From JAHFRG01 sp041495205 (GTDB lineage Bacteria > Pseudomonadota > Gammaproteobacteria > Burkholderiales > JAHFRG01), in NCBI GenBank assembly GCA_041495205.1, contig JBGQCF010000038.1:1-18559 (forward strand): a stretch of DNA of 18,559 nt, read 5' to 3'. Each line of letters opens with the position of its first letter. Within the stretch, counting starts at the first letter, position 1. Position numbers and translations under genes: made by a program. This document shows positions 7,963-14,735 of this stretch, one piece after another. Under the pieces are notes generated by a model that did no database searches, was not told where the DNA came from, and was given only the letters and a program-made list of their open reading frames with translations.

Positions 7963-8856
7963 ATGTACCGTGCCTATTTTGGTTTGCGCGAACCCCCCTT
8001 CGGCATCACTCCCGATACCAGCTTCGTTTTTGCCTGCACCTCCCACCAGGAAGCGCTGAACACGCTGCTGATCGCGGTCAAAAGCGGCGAAGGCTTCATA
8101 AAAATTACCGGCGAGGTCGGTACCGGCAAGACACTGTTGTGTCGTCGCTTTCTTGCTACTCTCGGCAATTCCTGTGTTTCCGCCTATATTCCCAACCCTT
8201 ATCTTGACCCGCGCTCCTTGTTGCTGGCACTGGCTGACGAACTTGGGACCCCTATCAAGAAAGATGCGGACCAGCATCAGTTGCTCAAGTCGCTGACACT
8301 GGCTTTGCTGGGTTTTGCACGCCAGGGGAAACAGGTGGTGATTTGCCTGGACGAAGTGCAAACGATGCCTCTGGAAAGCCTGGAGGCACTGCGGCTTTTG
8401 ACCAATCTGGAAACGGAAAAAAGAAAGCTTGTGCAAGTAGTGCTGTTCGGCCAGCCGGAGCTCGATAAAAAGCTCGCGCAACCTGCGGTGCGCCAACTGC
8501 GCCAGCGCATCACTTTTCAATATCATCTCGGCGCATTGGCCAAGAACGAGCTGGACCACTATCTGGCACACCGCTTAAACGTCGCGGGCTATCGCGGAAA
8601 CCGCATATTCACCGCGCCTGCAATCAGGCTGATGCACCGGCTGAGCGGAGGCATACCGAGGCTGGTCAACATCCTTGCGCACAAGACTTTGCTGCTGGTC
8701 TACGGCGAGGGCGAGCACCAGGTGCTGCCACGCCATGTACATGCTGCCGCAGTCGACACGCCTTCAGTTAAATCCATCCTCCATCCCATCTGGTGGTTTG
8801 CGTTTGCAATGCTGCTGATCTCGGTGGGCGGCGTCATCTGGAAGTTTATGCAATGA
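7963..8856 (+). CDS. mshM: MSHA biogenesis ATPase MshM (ExeA family)
   Basis: This 297-residue AAA+ ATPase of the ExeA/GspA family starts with the typical MYRAYFGLREPPFGITPD. It has a Walker A GEVGTGKT (50-57), Walker B VVICLDE (125-131), a sensor-like LFGQPEL (161-167) and the family segment LRQRITFQYHLGAL (179-192). The C-terminus carries one membrane helix at about 277-295, so the ATPase domain would face the cytoplasm while anchored to the inner membrane. ExeA relatives help insert or assemble secretin multimers, so MshL is the likely client. It lies 74 bp after mshL with its own ribosome binding site GGAA (7951-7954). The stop overlaps mshN by ATGA. Confidence 0.9.
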   Translation: MYRAYFGLREPPFGITPDTSFVFACTSHQEALNTLLIAVKSGEGFIKITGEVGTGKTLLCRRFLATLGNSCVSAYIPNPYLDPRSLLLALADELGTPIKKDADQHQLLKSLTLALLGFARQGKQVVICLDEVQTMPLESLEALRLLTNLETEKRKLVQVVLFGQPELDKKLAQPAVRQLRQRITFQYHLGALAKNELDHYLAHRLNVAGYRGNRIFTAPAIRLMHRLSGGIPRLVNILAHKTLLLVYGEGEHQVLPRHVHAAAVDTPSVKSILHPIWWFAFAMLLISVGGVIWKFMQ

Positions 8857-9986
8857 GCCTGATCAACCAGATGCTGATGGACCTCGAGAAGAGGCGCGCG
8901 CCGCGTCCTGAAGGAGTGCTCAGCCAGGCGCGTGCTTTGCCGCAAGTCACTCGTTATCCTCGCTGGCGGTTGGCTGCGCTCGCCCTGAGCATAGTGGCGG
9001 CTGTTTTTGTGTGGATCATGCAGCGCGGGGATATATTACCCTTGCTGGCAACCGCGAAAACGCGGGTTCAGACGCCAGCTGTGCCTGCTCAATCAATAAA
9101 GGACGGGACACTACTCCCTCCGGCTATCGCGAACACATCGGCTGAAGCGCCAGCCGCGCCGTCGGTACCGGTTCAAACAATGGAAAAAGTGCTGACGGAA
9201 AATCCGGCAGTCTCGGAGTCTTTGCTGGGACCTGCTTCACGTATGAGTCTGGAACTCAGTACCGAGCCACAGGAACACGAACCGGTGCTTGGCAAACCAG
9301 CCGCTAAAGCCAAGAGCGTTGCTGAACCGCTAGTCATCGCCAAAGCCAAGCCTGTCGCCGAACGGCAATCTCCACCTACCATCAGCAAGCAGGTCACGCA
9401 GGAAACCCCGCAACAGCGGGCGCAAGAGGAATACCGCAAAGCTATTTTATCGTTGCAGCAAGGCCAGCCGCCGGAAGCGCAGGAAGGCTTCAAACGAGCT
9501 TTGCAGTACGACCCGACTTTTGCAGCCGCGCGCTTGGCGCGCGCCGGTTTGCTGCTGGAGAGCAGGCAGATGGCAGAAGCGGAACACGTGCTGCGCGAAG
9601 GGCTGGAACTGGATATCAGGCAGCCGGGGCTTGCCATGATGCTGGCGCGTGTGCAGGTGGATAAAGGCGAGACACAGGCTGGGCTTGAAACTCTCCAGAA
9701 AACACTTCCCTACGCGATGGGCAATGCTGACTACCATGCTTTCATGGCGGCATTGCTGCTGCGCGAGTCACGGCATGCCGACGCGGTCGAGCATTATCGG
9801 ACAGCGCTGAACCTCAAGCAGGCCGGTGTGTGGTACATGGGCCTCGGGATTTCATTGCAGGCCATGCAGCGCTTGCCCGAGGCGCAGGATGCTTTCCAGC
9901 ATGCGATCTCGTCCGGCGCGCTTGATCCCGAGTTGCAGGCGTTTGTCGAAAAGCGGTTAAAACAGATATCCATCAGTAAGAAGTAA
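8853..9986 (+). CDS. mshN: MSHA biogenesis protein MshN (TPR protein)
   Basis: This 377-residue inner-membrane protein has a periplasmic TPR domain. The N-terminus MSLINQMLMDLEKRRAP is the conserved MshN opening, which fixes the start at the ATG overlapping the mshM stop (ATGA). A membrane helix lies at about 38-57. A long Pro/Ala/Lys-rich linker follows at about 65-185, with a near-duplicate AKAKSVAE (151-158) and AKAKPVAE (163-170). About five TPR units fill 188-360 (for example QRAQEEYRKAILSLQQGQ, AARLARAGLLLESRQMAEA). The tether-linker-repeat design resembles TonB/TolA-like spanning proteins. A scaffold role for pilus or secretin assembly is inferred from the family and its coupling to MshM. 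It is the last msh gene here; its TAA is the left end of the large palindrome. Confidence 0.88.
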   Translation: MSLINQMLMDLEKRRAPRPEGVLSQARALPQVTRYPRWRLAALALSIVAAVFVWIMQRGDILPLLATAKTRVQTPAVPAQSIKDGTLLPPAIANTSAEAPAAPSVPVQTMEKVLTENPAVSESLLGPASRMSLELSTEPQEHEPVLGKPAAKAKSVAEPLVIAKAKPVAERQSPPTISKQVTQETPQQRAQEEYRKAILSLQQGQPPEAQEGFKRALQYDPTFAAARLARAGLLLESRQMAEAEHVLREGLELDIRQPGLAMMLARVQVDKGETQAGLETLQKTLPYAMGNADYHAFMAALLLRESRHADAVEHYRTALNLKQAGVWYMGLGISLQAMQRLPEAQDAFQHAISSGALDPELQAFVEKRLKQISISKK

Positions 9987-10035
9987 GGAACCTCTGATTA
10001 AGTCCTCCGCGGAGGACTTAATCAGAGGTTCCTTA
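9984..10035. repeat. Perfect 52-bp palindrome between convergent genes
   Basis: Two 26-base arms are exact reverse complements with no loop, centred between bases 10009 and 10010 (CTCCG|CGGAG). The outer ends read TAAGGAACCTCTGATTAAG and its complement. The leftmost TAA is the mshN stop, and the rightmost TTA, read on the minus strand, is the comF stop, so the element exactly fills the junction. There is no T-run on either strand, so it is not a standard intrinsic terminator, though the RNA hairpin could still protect 3' ends or stop both transcripts. The ends can be read as a 48-bp element flanked by TA, but any palindrome ending in TA would show this. The inverted repeat is certain; its nature is not. 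Confidence 0.95.
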
Positions 10036-10740
10036 AGGTGGCAGCGTACGGGCCACCACCCACGCGTTGACTTCAGTCGCTCCCCGTTTGCGCACCGCTT
10101 TGGCGAGTTCGTTGAGCGTGGCGCCGGTGGTCATCACGTCATCGATCAGCGCGACTTTTTTCCCGCGCAAATCCATATTACAGATAAAAGCGCCGCGAAT
10201 ATTTTTGGCGCGCTCTTTCCAAGGCAGCCCCGCTTGCGGCGGGGTGTCGACAATTCTGCCGCAGCTATTTATCAGCAGGCTCACGCCCGATTCCCTTGAG
10301 ATAATCTTGGCGATTTCGAGCGCTTGATTAAAACCACGCTCGCGCAACCTTGCGGCCGAAAGCGGCACTGGAATCAGGTAATCCAGTGGGACGTCGGCCT
10401 CGGACAACAACGCCGCGGCGAGAATCGGAGCAAGTGCCAGATTTCCTTGGTACTTGAGAGCTTGAATCAGGGCATCAACCGGAAAGCGATAGCTGAAGGC
10501 GGCGCGGGCGGAGTCAAAAGCGGGGGGTTCGCTCAAACAGGCGCCGCACACGTCCCCGTCAGGAATTGGCAGCGCACACACTCTGCAGCACGGCGTACGC
10601 AGATAAGGCAAATGCTCCTGGCAGGGCGTACATAAGCTCTGCGCATGACTCTTGGCCCCGCATAATACGCATTCCTGTTGTATCAGGCTTTGCGCAAATT
10701 TAAGGCAGTTGTTTAAAATATAGATTGCTGAAATTGACAA
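10033..10740 (-). CDS. comF: ComF family protein (phosphoribosyltransferase-like)
   Basis: This 235-residue ComF/GntX-type protein has an N-terminal zinc-ribbon region with CxxC pairs at Cys24/27, 37/40, 52/55 and 65/68. It then has a type I phosphoribosyltransferase domain with LIPVPLSAARLRERGFNQA (122-140) and the PRPP-binding motif VALIDDVMTTGAT (196-208). ComF is linked to DNA uptake in naturally competent bacteria; its biochemical reaction is not settled. The proposed start is TTG, because no ATG or GTG precedes the first CxxC in frame; no clear ribosome binding site is visible. It is convergent with mshN and divergent from bioB. Its TAA stop is supplied by the palindrome: removing the element at a TA junction would extend the frame past PP into other codons. 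Confidence 0.88.
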   Translation of the reverse strand: MSISAIYILNNCLKFAQSLIQQECVLCGAKSHAQSLCTPCQEHLPYLRTPCCRVCALPIPDGDVCGACLSEPPAFDSARAAFSYRFPVDALIQALKYQGNLALAPILAAALLSEADVPLDYLIPVPLSAARLRERGFNQALEIAKIISRESGVSLLINSCGRIVDTPPQAGLPWKERAKNIRGAFICNMDLRGKKVALIDDVMTTGATLNELAKAVRKRGATEVNAWVVARTLPP

Positions 10741-10754
10741 TTGAATAGAAATCT

Positions 10755-10783
10755 TTGAAGATGTTTTGAATTTTAACTATAGC
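10755..10783 (+). promoter_or_regulatory. Possible bioB promoter
   Basis: In the short divergent comF-bioB space, TTGAAG (10755-10760) and TATAGC (10778-10783) are separated by 17 bases, each matching four of six consensus positions. Transcription would start near 10790 and give a leader of about 27 bases before the bioB ATG. I found no BirA-type (TTGTAAACC) or BioR-type operator. Assignment rests only on hexamer spacing and position. Confidence 0.33.
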
Positions 10784-10816
10784 CTGAATCTTTTCAACGT
10801 TCACTTTATCCACACC

Positions 10817-11791
10817 ATGACCCAGACCGCTCCCGGCCAGAACCCGCTTCACGATGCGCCGCCCAAGTGGCGCGTGGCAGAGGTTGAAGCCCTGTTTGCA
10901 ATGCCTTTCAACGATCTGATTTACCGCGCGCAGCGAACACACCGCCAATACTTTGATGCCAACGCGGTGCAGCTCTCGACTTTGCTTTCGATCAAAACCG
11001 GCGGCTGCCCTGAGGATTGTGCCTACTGCCCGCAGGCGGCGCGCTATCACACCGGAGTTGAGAACCAGGAGACGCTGCCGCTGGACGCCGTGGTAGCCGC
11101 AGCGCGCGCTGCGAAGGAAGAAGGCGCGACGCGGTTTTGCATGGGCGCCGCCTGGCGCGGCCCGAAGCAGAAAGACCTGGATCAAGTGGTTGAAATGGTC
11201 AGGGCGGTGCGGGCGCTGGGACTGGAAACCTGCGCGACGTTGGGGCTGCTCAAGGAAGGCCAAGCGGAACAATTGCGCGAAGCGGGGCTGGACTACTATA
11301 ACCACAATCTCGACAGCTCCGCAGATTTTTACGGCGAAATCATCTCTACCCGCGACTATCAGGACCGTCTGGATACGCTTTCGCGAGTGCGCGGAGCGGG
11401 CATCCATGTCTGCTGCGGCGGCATCGTCGGCATGGGGGAGACGCGCCGCCAGCGCGCGGCGCTGATTGCACAGCTTGCCAACCTTGATCCCTATCCAGAA
11501 AGCGTGCCTATTAACAACCTGGTGCAGATCGAAGGCACGCCGCTCTACGGCACTGAAAAACTGGATCCCTTGGAGTTTGTGCGCACTATCGCCGTGGCGC
11601 GCATCACCATGCCCAAGGCCATGGTGCGGCTTTCGGCGGGACGCGAAGCCATGCCCGAAGAACTTCAGGCGTTATGTTTTCTTGCGGGAGCGAATTCGAT
11701 TTTCTACGGCGAGAAACTGCTGACTACCGGCAACCCGCAAACGCAACAGGATAGAGCGCTGCTGGATAAGCTCGGCATGCGCCCGCTGTAA
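10817..11791 (+). CDS. bioB: Biotin synthase BioB
   Basis: This radical-SAM enzyme inserts sulfur into dethiobiotin to form biotin, the last step of the pathway. The 324-residue protein carries the radical-SAM cysteines in CPEDCAYC (Cys64, 68, 71), inside TGGCPEDCAYCPQAARY. It also has the family motifs YYNHNLDSS, RDYQDRLDTL, ICCGGIVGMGET-like VCCGGIVGMGET, and RLSAGRE near the C-terminus. I use the ATG at 10817, which gives a normal N-terminus. A TTG at 10766 would add 17 hydrophobic and aromatic residues unlike the family. No ribosome binding site is visible before this ATG. It is the first gene of bioB-F-H-C-D and is divergent from comF. Confidence 0.96.
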   Translation: MTQTAPGQNPLHDAPPKWRVAEVEALFAMPFNDLIYRAQRTHRQYFDANAVQLSTLLSIKTGGCPEDCAYCPQAARYHTGVENQETLPLDAVVAAARAAKEEGATRFCMGAAWRGPKQKDLDQVVEMVRAVRALGLETCATLGLLKEGQAEQLREAGLDYYNHNLDSSADFYGEIISTRDYQDRLDTLSRVRGAGIHVCCGGIVGMGETRRQRAALIAQLANLDPYPESVPINNLVQIEGTPLYGTEKLDPLEFVRTIAVARITMPKAMVRLSAGREAMPEELQALCFLAGANSIFYGEKLLTTGNPQTQQDRALLDKLGMRPL

Positions 11792-11852
11792 CCTTTCTTC
11801 AACAAGCCGAGGACAAGCCTGGGGCGGGCATTATTGAGATAGGTTCTAGTAC

Positions 11853-13013
11853 ATGTTCTTCACCCATCTGCGCGATCAATTGCAGCACCTCGAAACCGAG
11901 GGCCTGTTACGCTACAGGAGGACAGTAGAAGGCCCTCAGGGCACGCATCTGAAAGTTGACGGGCGGGACTTCGTTTCATTCTGCAGCAACGATTACCTCG
12001 GTCTGGCTTCCCATCCTCTGCTGGTTGCCGCTGCACGCGAAGGCGCTGAGTTATACGGCGTGGGCGCCGGCGCCTCGCACCTGGTGAGCGGCCACAACAT
12101 GGCGCATCACCTGGTTGAAGAAAAACTTGCGGAGTTTGTCGGATTGCCGCAGTCCTTGCTGTTTTCCACCGGTTATATGGCGAACCTCGGGGTGGTGACC
12201 GCGCTTGTCGGCCGTGATGACGCGCTGTTTGCCGACAAGCTCAATCACGCTTCGCTCAATGACGCGGCGTTGCTGTCAAGAGCGAAGTTGCAGCGTTATC
12301 CACATCTTGATATGCGGGCACTGGGAAAGCTGCTCACTGCGTCCGGCGGGAGACGCAAGCTGGTGTTGAGCGACGCGGTGTTCAGCATGGACGGGGATAT
12401 TGCGCCGGTGCCGGAACTTCTTGCCATGTGCGAGCGCCACGATGCGTGGCTTTTGCTTGACGATGCGCACGGCTTCGGCGTGCTGGGCAGGGAGGGCAGG
12501 GGCGCGCTGTCGCATTTCCGTGTGAATTCTCCGCGCATCATTTACATGGGGACGCTGGGCAAGGCGGCAGGCGTGTTTGGCGCATTCGTTGCGGGTGAAA
12601 AGGAAGTCATACAAACGCTGATCCAGCGCGCGCGCAGTTATGTTTACACCACTGCGCCGCCGCCGCTCCTCGCGCACACTTTGCTGAAAAGTCTGGATTT
12701 GATCCGCGCTGAAAGCGCGCGCAGGACGCATCTCATGGATTTGATTGCGCTCCTCAAAAACCGCCTGCGCCTCGAAAATTGGCGTCTATTGGCCTCGCAG
12801 ACCCCGATTCAACCTCTGATAATCGGTGAGTCTCGCGCAGCGGTAAAAGTGAGCCAAGCGCTGGCTGAAGCGGGAATCCTGGTTCCGGCGATTAGACCGC
12901 CTAGCGTGCCCCAAGGCACAGCACGGCTTAGGATTTCGCTTTCAGCTGCCCATTCCACCGATGACGTCGAGCGATTGGTGGCAGCATTGCATGAATTAGA
13001 AAGAGCAATTTAA
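11853..13013 (+). CDS. bioF: 8-amino-7-oxononanoate synthase BioF
   Basis: This PLP enzyme condenses pimeloyl-ACP (or CoA) with L-alanine to form KAPA. The 386-residue length is normal for the family. Visible motifs are FCSNDYLGLASHP (43-55), GAGASHLVSGHNMAHH (71-86), SDAVFSMDGDIAP (173-185), LDDAHGFGVLG (202-212) and the PLP-lysine segment MGTLGKAAGVFGAF with Lys237. The substrate-exit end carries RPPSVPQGTARLRISLSAAH. It begins 61 bp after bioB with AGG (11841-11843) as a modest ribosome binding site. The neighbours BioC and BioH downstream make pimeloyl-ACP its likely substrate. Confidence 0.95.
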   Translation: MFFTHLRDQLQHLETEGLLRYRRTVEGPQGTHLKVDGRDFVSFCSNDYLGLASHPLLVAAAREGAELYGVGAGASHLVSGHNMAHHLVEEKLAEFVGLPQSLLFSTGYMANLGVVTALVGRDDALFADKLNHASLNDAALLSRAKLQRYPHLDMRALGKLLTASGGRRKLVLSDAVFSMDGDIAPVPELLAMCERHDAWLLLDDAHGFGVLGREGRGALSHFRVNSPRIIYMGTLGKAAGVFGAFVAGEKEVIQTLIQRARSYVYTTAPPPLLAHTLLKSLDLIRAESARRTHLMDLIALLKNRLRLENWRLLASQTPIQPLIIGESRAAVKVSQALAEAGILVPAIRPPSVPQGTARLRISLSAAHSTDDVERLVAALHELERAI

Positions 13014-13050
13014 CCGCGGAGGAATCTTGACTCTTAGTAAATATTATTTC

Positions 13051-13091
13051 TTTAGTTCTCGCTCTCTGTCCTCAGCGCCCTCTGCGGTGAA
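13051..13091. repeat. Dispersed-repeat-like GA-rich sequence in bioF-bioH gap
   Basis: Read on the minus strand, this stretch is TTCACCGCAGAGGGCGCTGA followed by GGACAGAGAGCGAGAACT. That is a purine-rich series of GAGG/CAGAG units. I recognise the general form as a short intergenic repeat that recurs in many environmental bacterial genomes and is often mis-translated as peptides rich in EGAED or EDTE. Only this one copy is in the window. The surrounding gap (13014-13102, 89 bp) otherwise holds only an AT-rich stretch and the weak bioH ribosome binding site. Confidence 0.45.
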
Positions 13092-13102
13092 TAGGTTTTG
13101 AA

Positions 13103-13861
13103 TTGACTTTGCACATTGAATCCACAGGCGATGGGCCGGATCTCGTGCTGCTCCACGGCTGGGGACTGCACAGCGGCGTATGGGACGGAGTGCGCGGCGA
13201 TTTGGCGAACTGTTTCCGCGTGCATCTCGTGGATTTGCCCGGGTATGGCCAAAGCGCTGCGTGCACGCCCTACGTGCCCGCGGAACTTGCCCGCACCGTG
13301 GCGAAAGCAGTGCCGCAAGCGGTTTGCGTTTGCGGCTGGTCGCTGGGCGCGCAAGTCGCTCTGCGCTGGGCGCTCGATTTCCCCGGGCAGGTGAAGCGCC
13401 TGGTGCTGGTTGCCGCGACGCCGTGCTTTGTGCGCGCCGCCGGCTGGCCGAGTGGAATCGAGGCGCAGGTGTTGCAGGAATTTGCCGCGGATTTGCAGCG
13501 CAATGTGCGGACAGCACTAACCCGCTTTGTGTCATTGCAAACCCGTGGGGCGAAAGACGCGCGCAGACAAAGCGCCTGGCTGCGCAGGCGCTTGTTCGCA
13601 GCGGCCAGCCTGGAAGTGCTGCAAGCGGGTCTGCAAATGCTGCTGGACACCGATTTGCGACAGGAAATGCGCGAAGTAAAACAACCCGCCCTGCTGCTGC
13701 ATGGCAAGCGTGACGAATTGGTACCCCTGATGTCCGCGCACTGGCTGAAGCGGCATCTTGCCCGCGCGAAATTAGAAGTATTTGAAGACTGCGCCCATGC
13801 GCCATTCTTGGCGCAGGATGGAAAATTTGTGAAGCTGGTTTCGGAGTTTCTCGATGAATGA
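13103..13861 (+). CDS. bioH: Pimeloyl-ACP methyl ester carboxylesterase BioH
   Basis: This alpha/beta hydrolase removes the methyl ester from pimeloyl-ACP methyl ester and so ends the BioC-initiated chain elongation. At 252 residues it is close to the usual 255 or so. The oxyanion segment LVLLHGWGLHSGVW (14-27) and nucleophile elbow GWSLG with Ser80 are present. Asp204 in HGKRDELVP and His232 in EDCAHAPFLAQ complete the triad at the expected spacing. The start is TTG (MTLHIESTGDG), with TAGG (13092-13095) seven bases upstream; the frame is closed by TGA at 13088 and contains no earlier ATG or GTG. It overlaps bioC by eight bases. It could be mistaken for a generic hydrolase, but the context is decisive. 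Confidence 0.92.
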   Translation: MTLHIESTGDGPDLVLLHGWGLHSGVWDGVRGDLANCFRVHLVDLPGYGQSAACTPYVPAELARTVAKAVPQAVCVCGWSLGAQVALRWALDFPGQVKRLVLVAATPCFVRAAGWPSGIEAQVLQEFAADLQRNVRTALTRFVSLQTRGAKDARRQSAWLRRRLFAAASLEVLQAGLQMLLDTDLRQEMREVKQPALLLHGKRDELVPLMSAHWLKRHLARAKLEVFEDCAHAPFLAQDGKFVKLVSEFLDE

Positions 13862-14735
13862 TGCAGACCCGTTCGCGATAGACAAACGCCTGGCACGTCT
13901 TGCTTTCGAGCGCGCAGCGGCGACTTACGATGAAGCCGCGGTATTGCAGCGCGAAGTGGGTGCGCGCATGATGGCGCGCCTCGACTACATCAAATATCTT
14001 CCGCAGTCGATACTCGATGCCGGCAGCGGCACCGGCCAGGGCAGCCGTGAACTGCTGCGGCGTTATCCCAAAGCGAGCGTGCTGGCGCTCGACATCGCCT
14101 GCGCCATGCTGCAACGCTCGCAAGCCCGTATGCCGCGGCGCTGGCTGCCTTTTTTTCCGCGGCCCATCGCTCACGTATGCGGGGACATCGAGCGTGTGCC
14201 GCTGAAAAGTTCGAGTACAGGCATGGTGTGGTGCAATCTAACGCTGCAATGGGCCAATCAGCCGCAACGGGTGTTTGCCGAAATGCACCGCGTATTGCAG
14301 CCCGGCGGGCTGTTCATGTTCAGCACTTTTGGCCCGGATACGCTGAAGGAATTGCGCCAGTCGTATGCGGGAACCGATGGTTACAGTCATGTGCATCGTT
14401 TTACAGACATGCACGATCTCGGCGATATGCTGGTGGCGACGGGCTTTGCCACGCCGGTTATGGACATGGAGCAGATTACCATGACTTATTCCGACGTGAC
14501 TTCGCTGATGCGCGATTTGAAGAGCATTGGCGCACACAATGTGACCTGCGGCAGGCGGCAAGGACTTACCGGAAAGTCGCAGCTTCAGGCGGTCACCCGC
14601 AATTATGAGCAATTCCGCCGCGCGGGACGGCTGCCCGCAACATTTGAAGTGGTATACGGACATGCGTGGAAGCCCGAAACCATGCGCATGGACGATGGAA
14701 GAAAAGTCATCAAGCTGGAAGTGAAACTTTCATGA
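13854..14735 (+). CDS. bioC: Malonyl-ACP O-methyltransferase BioC
   Basis: This SAM-dependent methyltransferase caps malonyl-ACP (or CoA) as a methyl ester so that fatty-acid synthesis can build the pimeloyl chain. The 293-residue protein opens with DPFAIDKRLARLAFERAAATYDEAAVLQREV, the typical BioC N-terminus. It has SAM motif I ILDAGSGTG (53-61), the acidic LALD (77-80), DIERVPL (111-117), and the BioC signatures CNLTLQWANQP (127-137) and LQPGGLFMFSTFGPDTLKEL (148-167). The ATG lies inside the 3' end of bioH (eight-base overlap), and the stop overlaps bioD by ATGA. Both suggest translational coupling. Confidence 0.94.
   Translation: MNDADPFAIDKRLARLAFERAAATYDEAAVLQREVGARMMARLDYIKYLPQSILDAGSGTGQGSRELLRRYPKASVLALDIACAMLQRSQARMPRRWLPFFPRPIAHVCGDIERVPLKSSSTGMVWCNLTLQWANQPQRVFAEMHRVLQPGGLFMFSTFGPDTLKELRQSYAGTDGYSHVHRFTDMHDLGDMLVATGFATPVMDMEQITMTYSDVTSLMRDLKSIGAHNVTCGRRQGLTGKSQLQAVTRNYEQFRRAGRLPATFEVVYGHAWKPETMRMDDGRKVIKLEVKLS

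Noticed and set aside
8793..8852. Upstream ATG-like extension of mshN into mshM
   Set aside because: The extra residues are not MshN-like, whereas the ATG at 8853 gives the conserved MSLINQML opening and an ATGA overlap with mshM.
10734..10739. Perfect TTGACA as a -35 box for bioB
   Set aside because: No acceptable -10 hexamer lies 16-18 bases downstream (GAAGAT at best), so the TTGAAG/TATAGC pair further on is preferred.
12812..12826. AACCTCTGATAATC in bioF, resembling the arm of the 52-bp palindrome
   Set aside because: Only about a dozen bases match, there is no inverted partner nearby, and it is part of a normal BioF coding segment (PLIIGES). It looks coincidental.
13044..14174. Long minus-strand open frame (376 codons) opposite bioH and bioC
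   Set aside because: It is Arg/Ala/Pro-rich with no recognisable domain and lies antisense to two well-supported biotin genes. Its beginning and end reflect GC-rich codon bias and the GA-rich repeat, so it is a shadow frame.
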